Assembly: GCF_038397725.1 (NCBI RefSeq)
Contig: NZ_CP151634.1
Location: 2,666,001 to 2,730,000 of the forward strand
Source of the DNA: Microbacterium sp. LWO13-1.2
GTDB taxonomy: Bacteria > Actinomycetota > Actinomycetes > Actinomycetales > Microbacteriaceae
Direction: 5' to 3'
Length of the DNA stretch: 64,000 nt
Shown here: in pieces, positions 15,452-24,672 of the stretch
Layout: the number at the start of each line of letters is the position of its first letter
Numbering within the stretch: position 1 is the first letter of the stretch
Translations under genes and position numbers: made by a program
Notes under the pieces: model-generated
What the model was told of the DNA's origin: nothing
Database searches by the model: none
The model's input: the letters and a program-made list of their open reading frames with translations, nothing else

Positions 15452-16979
15452 AGCGCGCCTGGATGCTCTGACCAGCTGGCACGCCGACTGGAGGGGACTG
15501 CGGGTCGCGGTTCTCGGCCTTTCGATGACCGGCTTCTCGGTCGCCGACACTCTCACCGAGCTCGGCGCCGACGTCCTGGTGCTCAGCGAGACCGCTGCGG
15601 ACGAATACGAGGGACTGCTGCCCGTGATCGGCGCCCGGTTCGAGCTCGGCTCGCTGGCGGCCGTCCCTGATGCCCTGACCGATTTCGCCCCCGAGGTGAT
15701 CGTCGCCTCTCCAGGGTTCTCGCCCTCGCATCCGCTGATCCGCTGGGCTCAGGATTCTGGCATCGCCCTCTGGGGCGATATCGAACTGGCTTGGCGCCTT
15801 CGCGACAAGGTCGTCCGCGCGGACGGCACGCCGGCGGACTGGGTTCTCATCACCGGCACGAACGGCAAGACGACGACCACGCAGCTGACGGCGTCGCTGC
15901 TCGTCGAGGGCGGGCTGCGCGCGGCTCCGTGCGGGAACATCGGCGTGCCGGTGCTCGATGCCGTGCGCGACCCCTCAGGGTTCGATGTCCTGGTCGTGGA
16001 GCTCTCCAGTCATCAGCTCTGGTACCTCGGGCAGTCGACGGCCGCGGGGGAGCTGTTCCCCTACGCGGCCGTCTGCCTCAACCTCGCCGACGATCACCTG
16101 GTATGGCACGGCAGCGCCGACGCCTACCGCGACGCGAAGGCGTTCGTGTACCGCAACACACGGATCGCCTGCGTCTACAACAAGGCCGATGAGGCCACCA
16201 GACGCATGGTCGAGGACGCCGACGTCATCGAGGGCGCCAGGGCGATCGGCTTCGACCTCGGCGTCCCCGGGCCCAGCGACCTCGGCGTCGTGGAGGGACT
16301 CCTCGTCGATCGCGCGTTCCATGAAGACCGCGCGCGCAGCGCCCTGGAGTTGACCACGGTCGCGGATCTCGAGAATGCGGGATTGTCGGCACCGCACATC
16401 GTGCAGAACATCCTCGCCGCCAGTGCGCTCGCCCGCTCTCTCGGCGTCGCACCGGCGGCGATCCACGCGGCACTTCTGAAGTTCCGATTGGATGCCCACC
16501 GCATTCAGGTGATCGCCCGGCACGCCGGCATCACCTGGGTCGACGATTCGAAGGCGACGAACCCGCATGCCGCGGCTTCGTCGCTGCGTGCCTTTCCCGG
16601 TGCCGTCTGGGTCGTCGGAGGCGATCTCAAGGGCGTGGACATCGCCGACCTCGTCGCCGAAGTCGGCACGACGGCCAGTGCAGCCGTCGTCATCGGGGTC
16701 GAACGGTCGGCCGTTGTCGCGGCATTCCAGCGACACGCGCCCGCAGTGCCCGTATTCGAGGTGGAAGCTGGCGAGACTGGACACGTCATGAACCGTGTCG
16801 TGGAGATCGCGGCGGGGATCGTCGACGACGAGGGTACGGTTCTGCTGGCCCCGGCGGCGGCATCCTTCGACCAGTTCTCCAGCTACGCGGATCGCGGCCA
16901 TCGCTTCGCCGAAGCGGTGCGGGACTGGATCGACCGGGGGAACGCCGATGACACAGGTCGCCCGAACCCCACGCGGTGA
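15441..16979 (+). CDS. murD: UDP-N-acetylmuramoylalanine-D-glutamate ligase
   Basis: Adds D-glutamate to UDP-MurNAc-L-alanine. The 512-residue protein has an N-terminal Rossmann-like domain (VAVLGLSMTGFSVAD, about 22-36), the ATP loop TGTNGKTTTTQ (138-148) and the C-terminal ligand domain with DDSKATNPHA (about 365-374). It starts inside the mraY coding end and overlaps ftsW by 32 bases. It is somewhat longer than typical MurD (about 450 residues), mostly by loops in the middle domain. Confidence 0.95.
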   Translation: MSTEARLDALTSWHADWRGLRVAVLGLSMTGFSVADTLTELGADVLVLSETAADEYEGLLPVIGARFELGSLAAVPDALTDFAPEVIVASPGFSPSHPLIRWAQDSGIALWGDIELAWRLRDKVVRADGTPADWVLITGTNGKTTTTQLTASLLVEGGLRAAPCGNIGVPVLDAVRDPSGFDVLVVELSSHQLWYLGQSTAAGELFPYAAVCLNLADDHLVWHGSADAYRDAKAFVYRNTRIACVYNKADEATRRMVEDADVIEGARAIGFDLGVPGPSDLGVVEGLLVDRAFHEDRARSALELTTVADLENAGLSAPHIVQNILAASALARSLGVAPAAIHAALLKFRLDAHRIQVIARHAGITWVDDSKATNPHAAASSLRAFPGAVWVVGGDLKGVDIADLVAEVGTTASAAVVIGVERSAVVAAFQRHAPAVPVFEVEAGETGHVMNRVVEIAAGIVDDEGTVLLAPAAASFDQFSSYADRGHRFAEAVRDWIDRGNADDTGRPNPTR

Positions 16980-18186
16980 AGCCGGGCGCTCCGAGTCCGG
17001 CGGACTCGCCGCCCGCGTCACGCTCGGGCGCCGCTTCACCCCGGTGTCGACGGAGTTCCTCCTCATCACATCGACCGCCCTGCTGCTGACGATCTTCGGC
17101 CTCGTGATGGTGCTCTCCGCCACGAGCGCGACGGCGGTGGCCAACGGTGACAATCCGATGGACGGCGCCCTGCGACAGGGCGTGTTCGCGATACTGGGTG
17201 TTCCGCTGATGTTCCTGATCAGCCGGTTTCCGGTGCCGTTCCTGAAGAAGATCGCCTGGCCGGCACTGTTCGGCGCCGTCGCGCTGCAACTTCTCGTCTT
17301 CACGCCGCTCGGCGACGAGGGCGGCGGAAACCGCAACTGGATCAAGATCGCGGGATTCACGCTCCAGCCCTCGGAGTTCCTCAAGCTGGCCCTCGCGCTC
17401 TGGATCGCCTACGTCCTGCTGCGCAAGCAGGCGATGCTGGGAACCTGGCACCAGGTCTTCATCCCTGTCATCCCGGTCGGTGTCCTCGCCATCGGCACGG
17501 TTCTCGCCGGTAAGGACCTGGGCACGTCGATGGTGCTCGTACTCATCCTCCTCGGCTGTCTCTTCTTCTCCGGAGTGAAGCTGCGACTGTTCATCCTGCC
17601 GGTGATCCTCGGCGTGGCCGCGGTGCTGGCGTACGCGCTGACGAGCCCGGACAGGTTGCGGCGCATCACGGCGACGTGCGACGACATGTCGCAGTACTAC
17701 GGCGACTGCTATCAGTCGATCCACGGCATCTGGGGCATGGCGAGCGGCGGCATCTTCGGCCTGGGGCTCGGCAATTCGCAGGAGAAATACGGCTGGCTGC
17801 CCGCGCCGGGCAACGACTTCATCTTCGCGATCGTCGGCGAGGAGCTGGGACTGATCGGCTGTGTCGTCGTGCTCGCCCTCTTCACGTTCTTCGCCGTCGG
17901 CGCGTTCCACATCATCCGCAAGACGTCGGATCCCTTCATCCGCGTCGCTGCCGGTGGCATCACCGTCTGGATCGTCGGGCAGGCCGTGATCAACATCGGC
18001 GTCGTGATCGGAATCTTCCCGGTGATGGGCGTGCCGCTGCCGTTCATGTCTCAGGGCGGCACCGCCCTGCTCGCCGTGCTCATCGCCTGCGGTGTGCTCC
18101 TCGCGTTCGCACGCACGCTTCCGGCCACCGAGCGGGGCAAGGCCGTCCGCACTCCTTCGGCAGAGCGGGGTAGGGTCACCAGGTGA
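16948..18186 (+). CDS. ftsW: Septal peptidoglycan glycosyltransferase FtsW (SEDS family)
   Basis: Polymerises lipid II into septal glycan strands together with FtsI. The 412-residue product has about ten transmembrane helices and the SEDS signatures GGNRNWIKIAGFTLQPSEF (the QPSE/K region) and VGEELGLIG, and the C-terminal run PLPFMSQGGTALL. ATG 16948 is chosen because GGGGGGA stands seven bases before it; an open frame reaches 16795 but that part lies inside murD and is not family-like. The GTGA overlap with murG shows coupling. Confidence 0.95.
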   Translation: MTQVARTPRGEAGRSESGGLAARVTLGRRFTPVSTEFLLITSTALLLTIFGLVMVLSATSATAVANGDNPMDGALRQGVFAILGVPLMFLISRFPVPFLKKIAWPALFGAVALQLLVFTPLGDEGGGNRNWIKIAGFTLQPSEFLKLALALWIAYVLLRKQAMLGTWHQVFIPVIPVGVLAIGTVLAGKDLGTSMVLVLILLGCLFFSGVKLRLFILPVILGVAAVLAYALTSPDRLRRITATCDDMSQYYGDCYQSIHGIWGMASGGIFGLGLGNSQEKYGWLPAPGNDFIFAIVGEELGLIGCVVVLALFTFFAVGAFHIIRKTSDPFIRVAAGGITVWIVGQAVINIGVVIGIFPVMGVPLPFMSQGGTALLAVLIACGVLLAFARTLPATERGKAVRTPSAERGRVTR

Positions 18187-19271
18187 CCACGTACCTGCTT
18201 GCCGGCGGAGGAACCGCCGGCCATGTCAACCCCCTGCTCGCCGTCGCCGATTCGCTGCGTGCGCGCGATGCTGAGGCTTCCGTCCTCGTGCTCGGCACGG
18301 CGGAGGGGCTGGAGTCCCGTCTCGTGCCCGAGCGCGGCTATGAGCTGCTCATCGTGGACAAGGTGCCGTTCCCTCGTCGTCCGAACAAGCAGGCGGCGGC
18401 GTTCCCCGGGCGTTTCCGCCGAGCCATCGCCCAGGTGCGCGCGCACATCCGCGCACACGGAATCGACGTGCTCGTCGGCTTCGGCGGCTACGCGTCGGCG
18501 CCGGCGTACGTCGCCGCGCGGCGCGAGGGCATCCCCTTCGTGGTGCACGAGGCGAACGCGAAGCCCGGACTCGCGAACGTCCTCGGCGCGCGGCGTGCGG
18601 CGGCCGTCGGCGTCGCGTTCGAGGGCACGCCATTGCGGGGGAGCGAAGTGGTCGGCATGCCCCTGCGAAGCGAGATCATCGCCCTCGATCGGCGCGCGGC
18701 GCGTGCGGAGGCCGCGGAGGCGTTCGGCCTGGACCCCGACCGGCCTGTGCTGCTCGCGTTCGGCGGTTCGCTGGGCGCGCAGCGCCTCAATGAGGCGCTT
18801 GCGGATTCGTGGGCAGACGTCCTCGCGGCGGGCTGGCAGCTTGTGCACGTCACGGGGGAGCGCAGCGATCTCGTCGACCCCGAGGTGCCCGGGTACGTCG
18901 TCCGGCGGTATGTCGACCGGATGGACCTCGCGTTCTCCCTCGCCGACCTCATCGTCTCGCGGTCGGGGTCGGCGACGGTCAGCGAGATCAGCGCCCTCGG
19001 GATTCCGGCTCTGTACGTCCCGTACTCCGTCGGAAACGGCGAACAGCGCCTGAACGCCGCATCGTCGGTCGCCGCGGGTGCGGCGGAGCTGCTCGACGAT
19101 GCCACCTTCGACGGAGATGCCGTGCGACGGATCGTGGTCCCCCTTCTCGGAGACCGTGAACGCCTGGCCCGGATGGCCGCGGCTGCGGAGCGCACCGGTA
19201 CCCGCAACGGCACCGAGAACGTCGTCGCGCTGATCGATCGCGCCCTGGGTGCCTCCGCATCCGCTCGTTGA
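18183..19271 (+). CDS. murG: UDP-GlcNAc:lipid I N-acetylglucosaminyltransferase
   Basis: Peripheral membrane enzyme that adds GlcNAc to lipid I, giving lipid II, the substrate of FtsW. The 362 residues show the N-terminal glycine-rich loop LLAGGGTAGHVNPLLAVA (about 5-22), the lipid-facing GGYAS segment (about 101-105), HEAN (120-123) and the nucleotide-binding C-terminal half with FGGSLGAQRLN and SRSGSATVSEI. The start GTG overlaps the ftsW stop. Confidence 0.96.
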   Translation: MTTYLLAGGGTAGHVNPLLAVADSLRARDAEASVLVLGTAEGLESRLVPERGYELLIVDKVPFPRRPNKQAAAFPGRFRRAIAQVRAHIRAHGIDVLVGFGGYASAPAYVAARREGIPFVVHEANAKPGLANVLGARRAAAVGVAFEGTPLRGSEVVGMPLRSEIIALDRRAARAEAAEAFGLDPDRPVLLAFGGSLGAQRLNEALADSWADVLAAGWQLVHVTGERSDLVDPEVPGYVVRRYVDRMDLAFSLADLIVSRSGSATVSEISALGIPALYVPYSVGNGEQRLNAASSVAAGAAELLDDATFDGDAVRRIVVPLLGDRERLARMAAAAERTGTRNGTENVVALIDRALGASASAR

Positions 19272-19307
19272 GCGAGCGCGGCGAGACGAAACGCACCCAC
19301 GGAAAAG

Positions 19308-19313
19308 TAGACT
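19308..19313 (+). promoter_or_regulatory. Candidate internal promoter -10 element before murC
   Basis: TAGACT lies nine bases before the murC ATG in the only sizeable gap (51 bases) between murG and murC. No ribosome site is visible, so murC may also be read from a nearly leaderless internal transcript. Confidence 0.4.
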
Positions 19314-19322
19314 AGTCCCGAC

Positions 19323-20723
19323 ATGATCAGACCCGACCTCTCCCTCCCGATTCCCGAGACGATCACCGCCGCGCACTTCATCGGCATCGGTGGTTCCGGT
19401 ATGAGCGGACTCGCCCGGATGTTCCTGGATGCCGGCATCCGCGTCTCCGGTTCCGACCGCGCCGACAGCGACAACCTCCGCGCGCTTGCCGCCGCCGGGG
19501 CGACCGTTCACGTCGGGCACGACGCCGCACACCTCGGCGATGCGGACACCGTCGTGCACACCGGAGCCATCTGGCCGGAGAACCCGGAGTTCCTGCTGGC
19601 GAAGGAGCGCGGGCTGCACGTCATCCACCGCTCCCAGGCGCTGCACTGGCTGATCGGCTCGCGCCGTCTCGTCTCGGTCGCCGGTGCTCACGGCAAGACC
19701 ACGTCGACCGGCATGATCGTCACGGCGCTGCGCGAGCTGGGCGCCGACCCGAACTTCGTCAACGGCGGGGTCATCGAGCAGCTCGGCCTGTCCAGTGCGA
19801 GCGGCTCCGGCGACCTGTTCGTGATCGAAGCCGACGAATCCGACGGAACCTTCCTGCTGTACGACACGTCGATCGCGCTGATCACCAATGTCGACCCGGA
19901 CCACCTCGATCACTACGGCTCCGACGAGGCGTTCCACGACGCCTTCATCCGGTTCGCGAATGCCGCGACGGAGGCGGTCGTGATCTCGAGCGACGACCCC
20001 GGTGCCCTCCGCGTGAGCGCCGGGCTGACGCATCCGAACGTGATCACGTTCGGTAAGGCCGTCGATGCCGACGTGCGCGTCACGGACATCGTCACCGACG
20101 GGCCGGTCTCGGCCACGATCTCTCACGGGGTCGAGAGCGCGCGCCTGCAGCTGGCCGTGCCGGGGGTGCACAACGCGATCAACGCGGCCGGCGGTATCGC
20201 GGTGCTGCGGGCACTCGGCTTCTCACTCAGTGACGCGACGCGGGCGATGGAGGGCTTCGCCGGTACGGTCCGCCGCCTCGAGCAGCACGGAGTCGAGCGC
20301 GGCGTCGCCGTCTACGACGACTACTCGCACCATCCGACCGAGGTCCGCGCAGCGCTCGAGGCGATGCGCACCCTGGCCGGTGAGGGGCGCATCATCGCGA
20401 TCCAGCAGCCGCACACGTATTCGCGCACCCAGCACATGTACCAGGAGTTCGCCGACGTGCTCGAGGAGTTCGCGGACCACACCGTGATGCTCGATGTCTA
20501 CGGTGCGCGGGAGGACCCGGTGCCGGGCGTGACCGGCGAGCTGGTCAGCGACGCGTTCCGCGACGCTGCGAACGTGCACTACGTCGCCGACTGGCAGGAT
20601 GCCGCCGACTACACGGCCACCGTGGCTCGCCCGGGTGACTTCGTGATCACCCTCGGCTGCGGGAACGTGTACCAGATCATCCCGCAGGTGCTCGAGTCGC
20701 TGCGGCAGACCCCCGGGGCCTAG
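19323..20723 (+). CDS. murC: UDP-N-acetylmuramate-L-alanine ligase
   Basis: First amino-acid ligase of the stem peptide, joining L-Ala to UDP-MurNAc. The 466 residues include the N-terminal [13 protein letters not shown] (19-31), the ATP loop [10 protein letters not shown] (121-130), the [10 protein letters not shown] segment and the C-terminal [11 protein letters not shown]. The ATG follows a TAGACT element by nine bases and no Shine-Dalgarno is seen. ftsQ begins three bases after the stop. Confidence 0.96.
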   Translation: MIRPDLSLPIPETITAAHFIGIGGSGMSGLARMFLDAGIRVSGSDRADSDNLRALAAAGATVHVGHDAAHLGDADTVVHTGAIWPENPEFLLAKERGLHVIHRSQALHWLIGSRRLVSVAGAHGKTTSTGMIVTALRELGADPNFVNGGVIEQLGLSSASGSGDLFVIEADESDGTFLLYDTSIALITNVDPDHLDHYGSDEAFHDAFIRFANAATEAVVISSDDPGALRVSAGLTHPNVITFGKAVDADVRVTDIVTDGPVSATISHGVESARLQLAVPGVHNAINAAGGIAVLRALGFSLSDATRAMEGFAGTVRRLEQHGVERGVAVYDDYSHHPTEVRAALEAMRTLAGEGRIIAIQQPHTYSRTQHMYQEFADVLEEFADHTVMLDVYGAREDPVPGVTGELVSDAFRDAANVHYVADWQDAADYTATVARPGDFVITLGCGNVYQIIPQVLESLRQTPGA

Positions 20724-20726
20724 CAG

Positions 20727-21644
20727 ATGCGCCGGCCCGCACCCCTGCCGACGCCGGCGGAGAAGGAGACACCTTCGCAACCGGTTTCGCGCTCTCGCCG
20801 TCAGGCCGAGAAGCCCGACAAAAGCGAGCGGGTGGCGGATTCGAATCCGAGCGAGACGGCGCAGGACCTGCCGGAGGAGTTCGCAACGCCGACGACGAGT
20901 CGCGATGTCTGGCGGGCAGCACGTGCGCGCCGCAAGGCGCTGCGCGCCGAGATCCGCCGCTTCACGCAGCGCTCCCGTCGTCGCCGCATCATCTGGTTCA
21001 CGGGCATCGGGGCGGTGCTGGTGCTGATCGGCGGGAGCGTTGCCGCCGCCTACAGCCCGCTTTTCGCCGTGGAGAAGATCACCGTGGTGGGCGCGTCCAC
21101 ACTCGACCCGGCGACCGTCGAAGCGGCGCTGAGTGCCCAGATCGGCACACCCCTGGCGCTGGTGGACACCAGTGAGGTGAAGGCGGCGCTGCTCGCCTTC
21201 CCCCTGATCGAGACGTACGCGCTCGAGGCGAAGCCGCCGCATGACCTCACGGTCAGCATCGTCGAGCGCACGCCGGTCGGCGTGATCGAATCGGATGCCG
21301 GTTACACACTCGTCGATGCCGCAGGCGTCGCGCTCGCGACGACGAGCGACCAGCCGGCTGGCCAGCCGCTGATCGAGGTCGAAGGCGGAGTCGACTCCAC
21401 GGCCTTCGAGAGCATCGGGCTGGTCATGCGGTCGTTGCCGGCCGATGTGCGCGCCGTGGTCACGAGCGCCCGCGCGTCAACCGCGGATGACGTCACGCTG
21501 ACCCTCGCCTCGGGACTGATCGTGGTGTGGGGGAGCGCCGAGGAGTCCCGCGACAAGGCGGTGGCTCTGAGCAGGACGATGGCTGCGAGACCCGACGCCA
21601 GCACGATCGATGTCTCCTCGCCCGAGCTCGCCGTCGTCGGCTGA
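20727..21644 (+). CDS. ftsQ: Cell division protein FtsQ
   Basis: A bitopic divisome protein of 305 residues: long basic cytoplasmic N-terminus (1-87), transmembrane helix (about 88-108), a POTRA domain starting VEKITVVGASTLDPATVEAAL (about 115-185) and the FtsQ-type C-terminal domain. It connects early and late divisome parts through the FtsQ-FtsL-FtsB complex. It ends the mur-fts run; a 181-base spacer with structured elements follows before ftsZ. Confidence 0.92.
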   Translation: MRRPAPLPTPAEKETPSQPVSRSRRQAEKPDKSERVADSNPSETAQDLPEEFATPTTSRDVWRAARARRKALRAEIRRFTQRSRRRRIIWFTGIGAVLVLIGGSVAAAYSPLFAVEKITVVGASTLDPATVEAALSAQIGTPLALVDTSEVKAALLAFPLIETYALEAKPPHDLTVSIVERTPVGVIESDAGYTLVDAAGVALATTSDQPAGQPLIEVEGGVDSTAFESIGLVMRSLPADVRAVVTSARASTADDVTLTLASGLIVVWGSAEESRDKAVALSRTMAARPDASTIDVSSPELAVVG

Positions 21645-21666
21645 GCCGGATCTGCACGGCAAACGC

Positions 21667-21684
21667 GCGACACGCCCGTGTCGC
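21667..21684 (+). terminator. Hairpin after ftsQ, possible attenuator
   Basis: GCGACACG and CGTGTCGC form an 8-bp stem with almost no loop, 23 bases after the ftsQ stop. No T-run follows, so strong termination is doubtful; partial read-through into ftsZ is likely. Confidence 0.35.
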
Positions 21685-21722
21685 TGCGGGCCCGCGAGCA
21701 CGCGGCGCTTACCTTCGAACAA

Positions 21723-21789
21723 GAGAAACCAATACCGGGAAATACTTTACACCTCTAGTTGAGGTTTAAGGTTCACACTCTGGTTTCTC
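21723..21789 (+). promoter_or_regulatory. Nested inverted repeats in the ftsZ upstream region
   Basis: Outer arms GAGAAACCA (21723-21731) and TGGTTTCTC (21781-21789) enclose an inner pair ACCTC (21751-21755) and GAGGT (21761-21765). The segment is clearly richer in A and T than its surroundings and contains TTTACA at 21746. It may hold the main ftsZ promoter or a structured leader. No exact -35/-10 pair could be fixed. Confidence 0.5.
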
Positions 21790-21825
21790 GCCTAAACGAC
21801 AGGCTCGACTATTCGGAGGCCGGCC

Positions 21826-22974
21826 ATGAGCCAGAACCAGAACTACCTCGCCGTGATCAAGGTCGTCGGCGTGGGCGGTGGCGGCGTCAACGCCGTCAAC
21901 CGCATGATCGATCTCGGCCTCCGCGGAGTCGAGTTCATCGCTGTCAACACCGACGCACAGGCACTGCTCATGAGCGACGCCGACGTCAAGCTCGACGTGG
22001 GCCGCGAGCTCACCCGTGGCCTCGGTGCCGGCGCCGACCCCGAGGTGGGTCGCCGCGCCGCAGAAGACCACGCCGAAGAGATCGAGCAGGCTCTCACCGG
22101 GGCCGACATGGTCTTCGTCACCGCGGGCGAGGGCGGCGGCACCGGCACCGGCGGCGCACCCGTCGTCGCGCGTATCGCGAAGTCCATCGGCGCGCTCACC
22201 ATCGGTGTCGTCACCAAGCCGTTCTCCTTCGAGGGCCGCCGCCGCCAGAGCCAGGCCGAGGCGGGCGTCGCCAAGCTCAAGGAAGAGGTCGACACCCTCA
22301 TCGTGGTGCCGAACGACCGTCTTCTCGAGATCAGCGACCGCGGCATCTCGATGATCGAGGCATTCGCCACCGCCGATCAGGTGCTGCTCGCCGGTGTGCA
22401 GGGCATCACCGACCTCATCACGACTCCTGGTCTCATCAACCTCGACTTCGCCGACGTCAAGTCGGTCATGCAGGGTGCGGGTTCCGCGCTCATGGGCATC
22501 GGCTCCGCGCGCGGCGCCGACCGTGCGATCAAGGCCGCCGAGCTCGCGGTCGAGTCGCCGCTGCTCGAGGCGAGCATCGAGGGCGCGCACGGCGTGCTGC
22601 TGTCGATCCAGGGTGGTTCGAACCTCGGCATCTTCGAGATCCACGACGCCGCGGACCTCGTCAAGGAGGCGGCGCACCCCGAGGCGAACATCATCTTCGG
22701 AACGGTCATCGACGACACTCTCGGCGACGAGGTGCGCGTCACGGTGATCGCCGCCGGCTTCGACAGCGGAGAACCCACGCTGCGCCTGGACCCGATGGTG
22801 GTCAGCCGTCCGGCGGCAGCGGCGACGCTGCCCGACGTGCCGCTCTCCAGCGTCTCCGATGCTCCGGCCACGCCGGAGAAGACCGAGACCGAATCGGCCC
22901 AGCGGGTCCCCGCGACCAGCATCGAGCCGGCGTTCGCCGAGGACGACATCGACATTCCTGAGTTCCTGAAGTAA
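21826..22974 (+). CDS. ftsZ: Cell division GTPase FtsZ
   Basis: Tubulin homologue that forms the Z-ring. The 382 residues contain the N-terminal nucleotide motif [16 protein letters not shown] (12-27), the signature [10 protein letters not shown] (103-112), the T7 loop [11 protein letters not shown] (about 205-215), a variable linker (about 318-366) and the conserved C-terminal peptide [10 protein letters not shown] that contacts SepF and FtsW. A GGAGG ribosome site precedes the ATG. The downstream order yggS-sepF-yggT-wag31 is the usual actinobacterial set, minus the YfiH/PgeF gene found there in many relatives. Confidence 0.97.
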   Translation: MSQNQNYLAVIKVVGVGGGGVNAVNRMIDLGLRGVEFIAVNTDAQALLMSDADVKLDVGRELTRGLGAGADPEVGRRAAEDHAEEIEQALTGADMVFVTAGEGGGTGTGGAPVVARIAKSIGALTIGVVTKPFSFEGRRRQSQAEAGVAKLKEEVDTLIVVPNDRLLEISDRGISMIEAFATADQVLLAGVQGITDLITTPGLINLDFADVKSVMQGAGSALMGIGSARGADRAIKAAELAVESPLLEASIEGAHGVLLSIQGGSNLGIFEIHDAADLVKEAAHPEANIIFGTVIDDTLGDEVRVTVIAAGFDSGEPTLRLDPMVVSRPAAAATLPDVPLSSVSDAPATPEKTETESAQRVPATSIEPAFAEDDIDIPEFLK

Positions 22975-22988
22975 CACGGGAATCCGAT

Positions 22989-23687
22989 TTGAGTGAATTG
23001 GCTGCGCGGCTGTCGGCGATCGACACGCAGATCGCGGACGCCGCGCGCCGAGCAGGCCGCGATGCCGGGGAGATCACCCGAATCGTGGTGACGAAGTTCC
23101 ATCCGGCATCCGTCGTCCGGGAGCTCCATGCGCTCGGCGTGCGCGACGTCGGTGAGAATCGGCAGCAGGAGATGTCCGCCAAAGTCGACGCCCTTCGGCA
23201 GGCTCAGGGACCGGTCTTGGCGGACCTGCGCTGGCATTTCATCGGCCAGGCGCAGACGAACAAGGCGGCGGCGATCAGGAGCGGGGCGGATGCCGTGCAC
23301 TCGGTCGACCGCGAACGGCTGGCCGATGCGCTCCATCGTGCGGCGGAGGACGACTCCGCGCTTGACGTGCTCGTGCAGATCAATCTCACCGGCGACGCCG
23401 GGCGCGGGGGAGTCGAGCCGGGCGCGGCAGACGCTCTCGCCGAGCACGTGCTCGGCCTGCCCTCGCTGCGGCTCCGTGGAGTGATGGCCGTGGCCCCGCT
23501 CGATGAGGAACCGGCATCCGCCTTCGCGCGCTTGCGCGTCGTCGCCGACCGGATCCGCCTCATCGCGCCGGATGCGACATGGATCTCCGCCGGCATGACC
23601 GGCGATTTCGCCGAGGCCATCGCCGCAGGTGCGACACACCTGCGGATCGGCTCCGCAATCACGGGACCCCGGCCCGACCGGGGTTAA
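22989..23687 (+). CDS. YggS-family pyridoxal 5'-phosphate homeostasis protein
   Basis: A 232-residue single-domain PLP-binding protein with the fold of the alanine racemase barrel, involved in vitamin B6 and amino-acid homeostasis, without known catalysis. The PLP lysine is in VVTKFHPASVV (K near 36), followed by GENRQQEM (the GENY-type motif), WHFIGQAQTNK and the C-terminal ISAGMTGDFAEAI and RIGSAITG. It starts at TTG 22989, 14 bases after ftsZ, with GGGA upstream. A hairpin covers its last codons. Confidence 0.93.
   Translation: MSELAARLSAIDTQIADAARRAGRDAGEITRIVVTKFHPASVVRELHALGVRDVGENRQQEMSAKVDALRQAQGPVLADLRWHFIGQAQTNKAAAIRSGADAVHSVDRERLADALHRAAEDDSALDVLVQINLTGDAGRGGVEPGAADALAEHVLGLPSLRLRGVMAVAPLDEEPASAFARLRVVADRIRLIAPDATWISAGMTGDFAEAIAAGATHLRIGSAITGPRPDRG
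23666..23684 (+). terminator. Hairpin at the end of yggS
   Basis: ACCCCGG and CCGGGGT arms surround five bases and end directly before the TAA stop. It is followed by TTAACCTCTAAACAG. It could weaken read-through into sepF or shape the mRNA end; no long T-tract is present. Confidence 0.3.
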
Positions 23688-23729
23688 CCTCTAAACAGAC
23701 CAGCCCGAACGTTCGAACCGGAGGACACG

Positions 23730-24212
23730 ATGGGTAACCCGCTGAAGAAGACCATGGTGTATCTCGGCCTCGCCGACGAGGAAGAGGTGTACGAGGAGGA
23801 GACGCAAGCTCCTGCCCGCGCACACCGCGAACGCGACCGCGAGCAGCGTGACCGTGAAGAGGCCGCCCCGGCGCCCGTCACGCCGTTGCGTCGCCCCGTC
23901 GCCGTGCGGCAGCCTGCTGCGGGCACGGTGAACGAGATCCTCACGGTGCACCCCAAGCAGTACCGCGACGCTCAGCTGATCGCTGAGAGCTTCCGCGAGG
24001 GCGTCCCGGTGATCATCAACCTCTCGCAGATGAGCGACGCCGACGCGCGCCGCCTCATCGACTTCGCCAGCGGTCTCTCCCTGGGCCTCTACGGCCGCAT
24101 CGAGCGCGTGACGTCCAAGGTCTTCCTGCTGTCGCCGGAGAACATCGCGGTGTCGGGCCACGGGGGAATCGCACACGCAGACGCCGAGTCTGCGGGCTTC
24201 GACCAGTCGTAG
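23730..24212 (+). CDS. sepF: Cell division protein SepF
   Basis: Membrane anchor of the Z-ring in Gram-positive bacteria that lack FtsA. The 160-residue protein starts [19 protein letters not shown], an amphipathic membrane-binding helix, continues with a charged linker (about 20-65) and ends in the SepF dimer domain (about 70-150, [20 protein letters not shown] and [14 protein letters not shown]). A GGAGG ribosome site sets the start. The 42-base gap after yggS contains TTAACC and TAAACA stretches that could hold its own promoter. Confidence 0.95.
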   Translation: MGNPLKKTMVYLGLADEEEVYEEETQAPARAHRERDREQRDREEAAPAPVTPLRRPVAVRQPAAGTVNEILTVHPKQYRDAQLIAESFREGVPVIINLSQMSDADARRLIDFASGLSLGLYGRIERVTSKVFLLSPENIAVSGHGGIAHADAESAGFDQS

Positions 24213-24215
24213 CCC

Positions 24216-24512
24216 GTGGAGCTGGTCTCCGTTGCCGCGAGCATCGTTCATCTGGTGCTTCTGCTGTACATCTTCATACTCTTCGCACGCCTCATCCTCG
24301 ACTACATTCCGCTGTTCAACAGGGAATGGCGTCCGAAGGGCGCTGGCCTGATCGTCGCTGAGATCGTTTACACGATCACCGACCCCCCGATCCGCTTCTT
24401 CCGGCGATTGATTCCGCCGTTGCGCATCGGAACGCTGTCGCTGGACTTTGGTTTCGCACTCACCATGCTGATCGTGCTGATCCTCATGAACATCGTGCGC
24501 ATCTTCGTCTGA
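24216..24512 (+). CDS. YggT-family membrane protein
   Basis: A 98-residue protein with two hydrophobic segments (about 3-27 and 72-96) and the family core DPPIRFFRRLIPPLRIGTLSLDFGF. The role is unclear; conserved linkage to sepF and wag31 suggests envelope growth or division. It begins at a GTG three bases after the sepF stop, which implies coupling. Confidence 0.9.
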   Translation: MELVSVAASIVHLVLLLYIFILFARLILDYIPLFNREWRPKGAGLIVAEIVYTITDPPIRFFRRLIPPLRIGTLSLDFGFALTMLIVLILMNIVRIFV

Positions 24513-24540
24513 TCTGCGCAGCGACTTCGTCGCGCACGGG

Positions 24541-24579
24541 TGTCGCGACATCGCGACATTCAGATGCGGGGACTATGCT
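24541..24579 (+). promoter_or_regulatory. Palindromic repeat and -10-like element upstream of wag31
   Basis: TGTCGCGACA (24541-24550) is a perfect palindrome, directly followed by a second TCGCGACAT copy. TATGCT at 24574-24579 resembles a -10 element and would give a leader of about 87 bases ahead of wag31. The palindrome may be an operator; no regulator is identified. Confidence 0.4.
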
Positions 24580-24672
24580 TGGCTCCCAGGTGCGCGCCCC
24601 GGATTCGCGCCACATCACGACCACGCCATACATCGAAACTGGCAACAGAACTCATCGAAAGAGGAGCCACCC

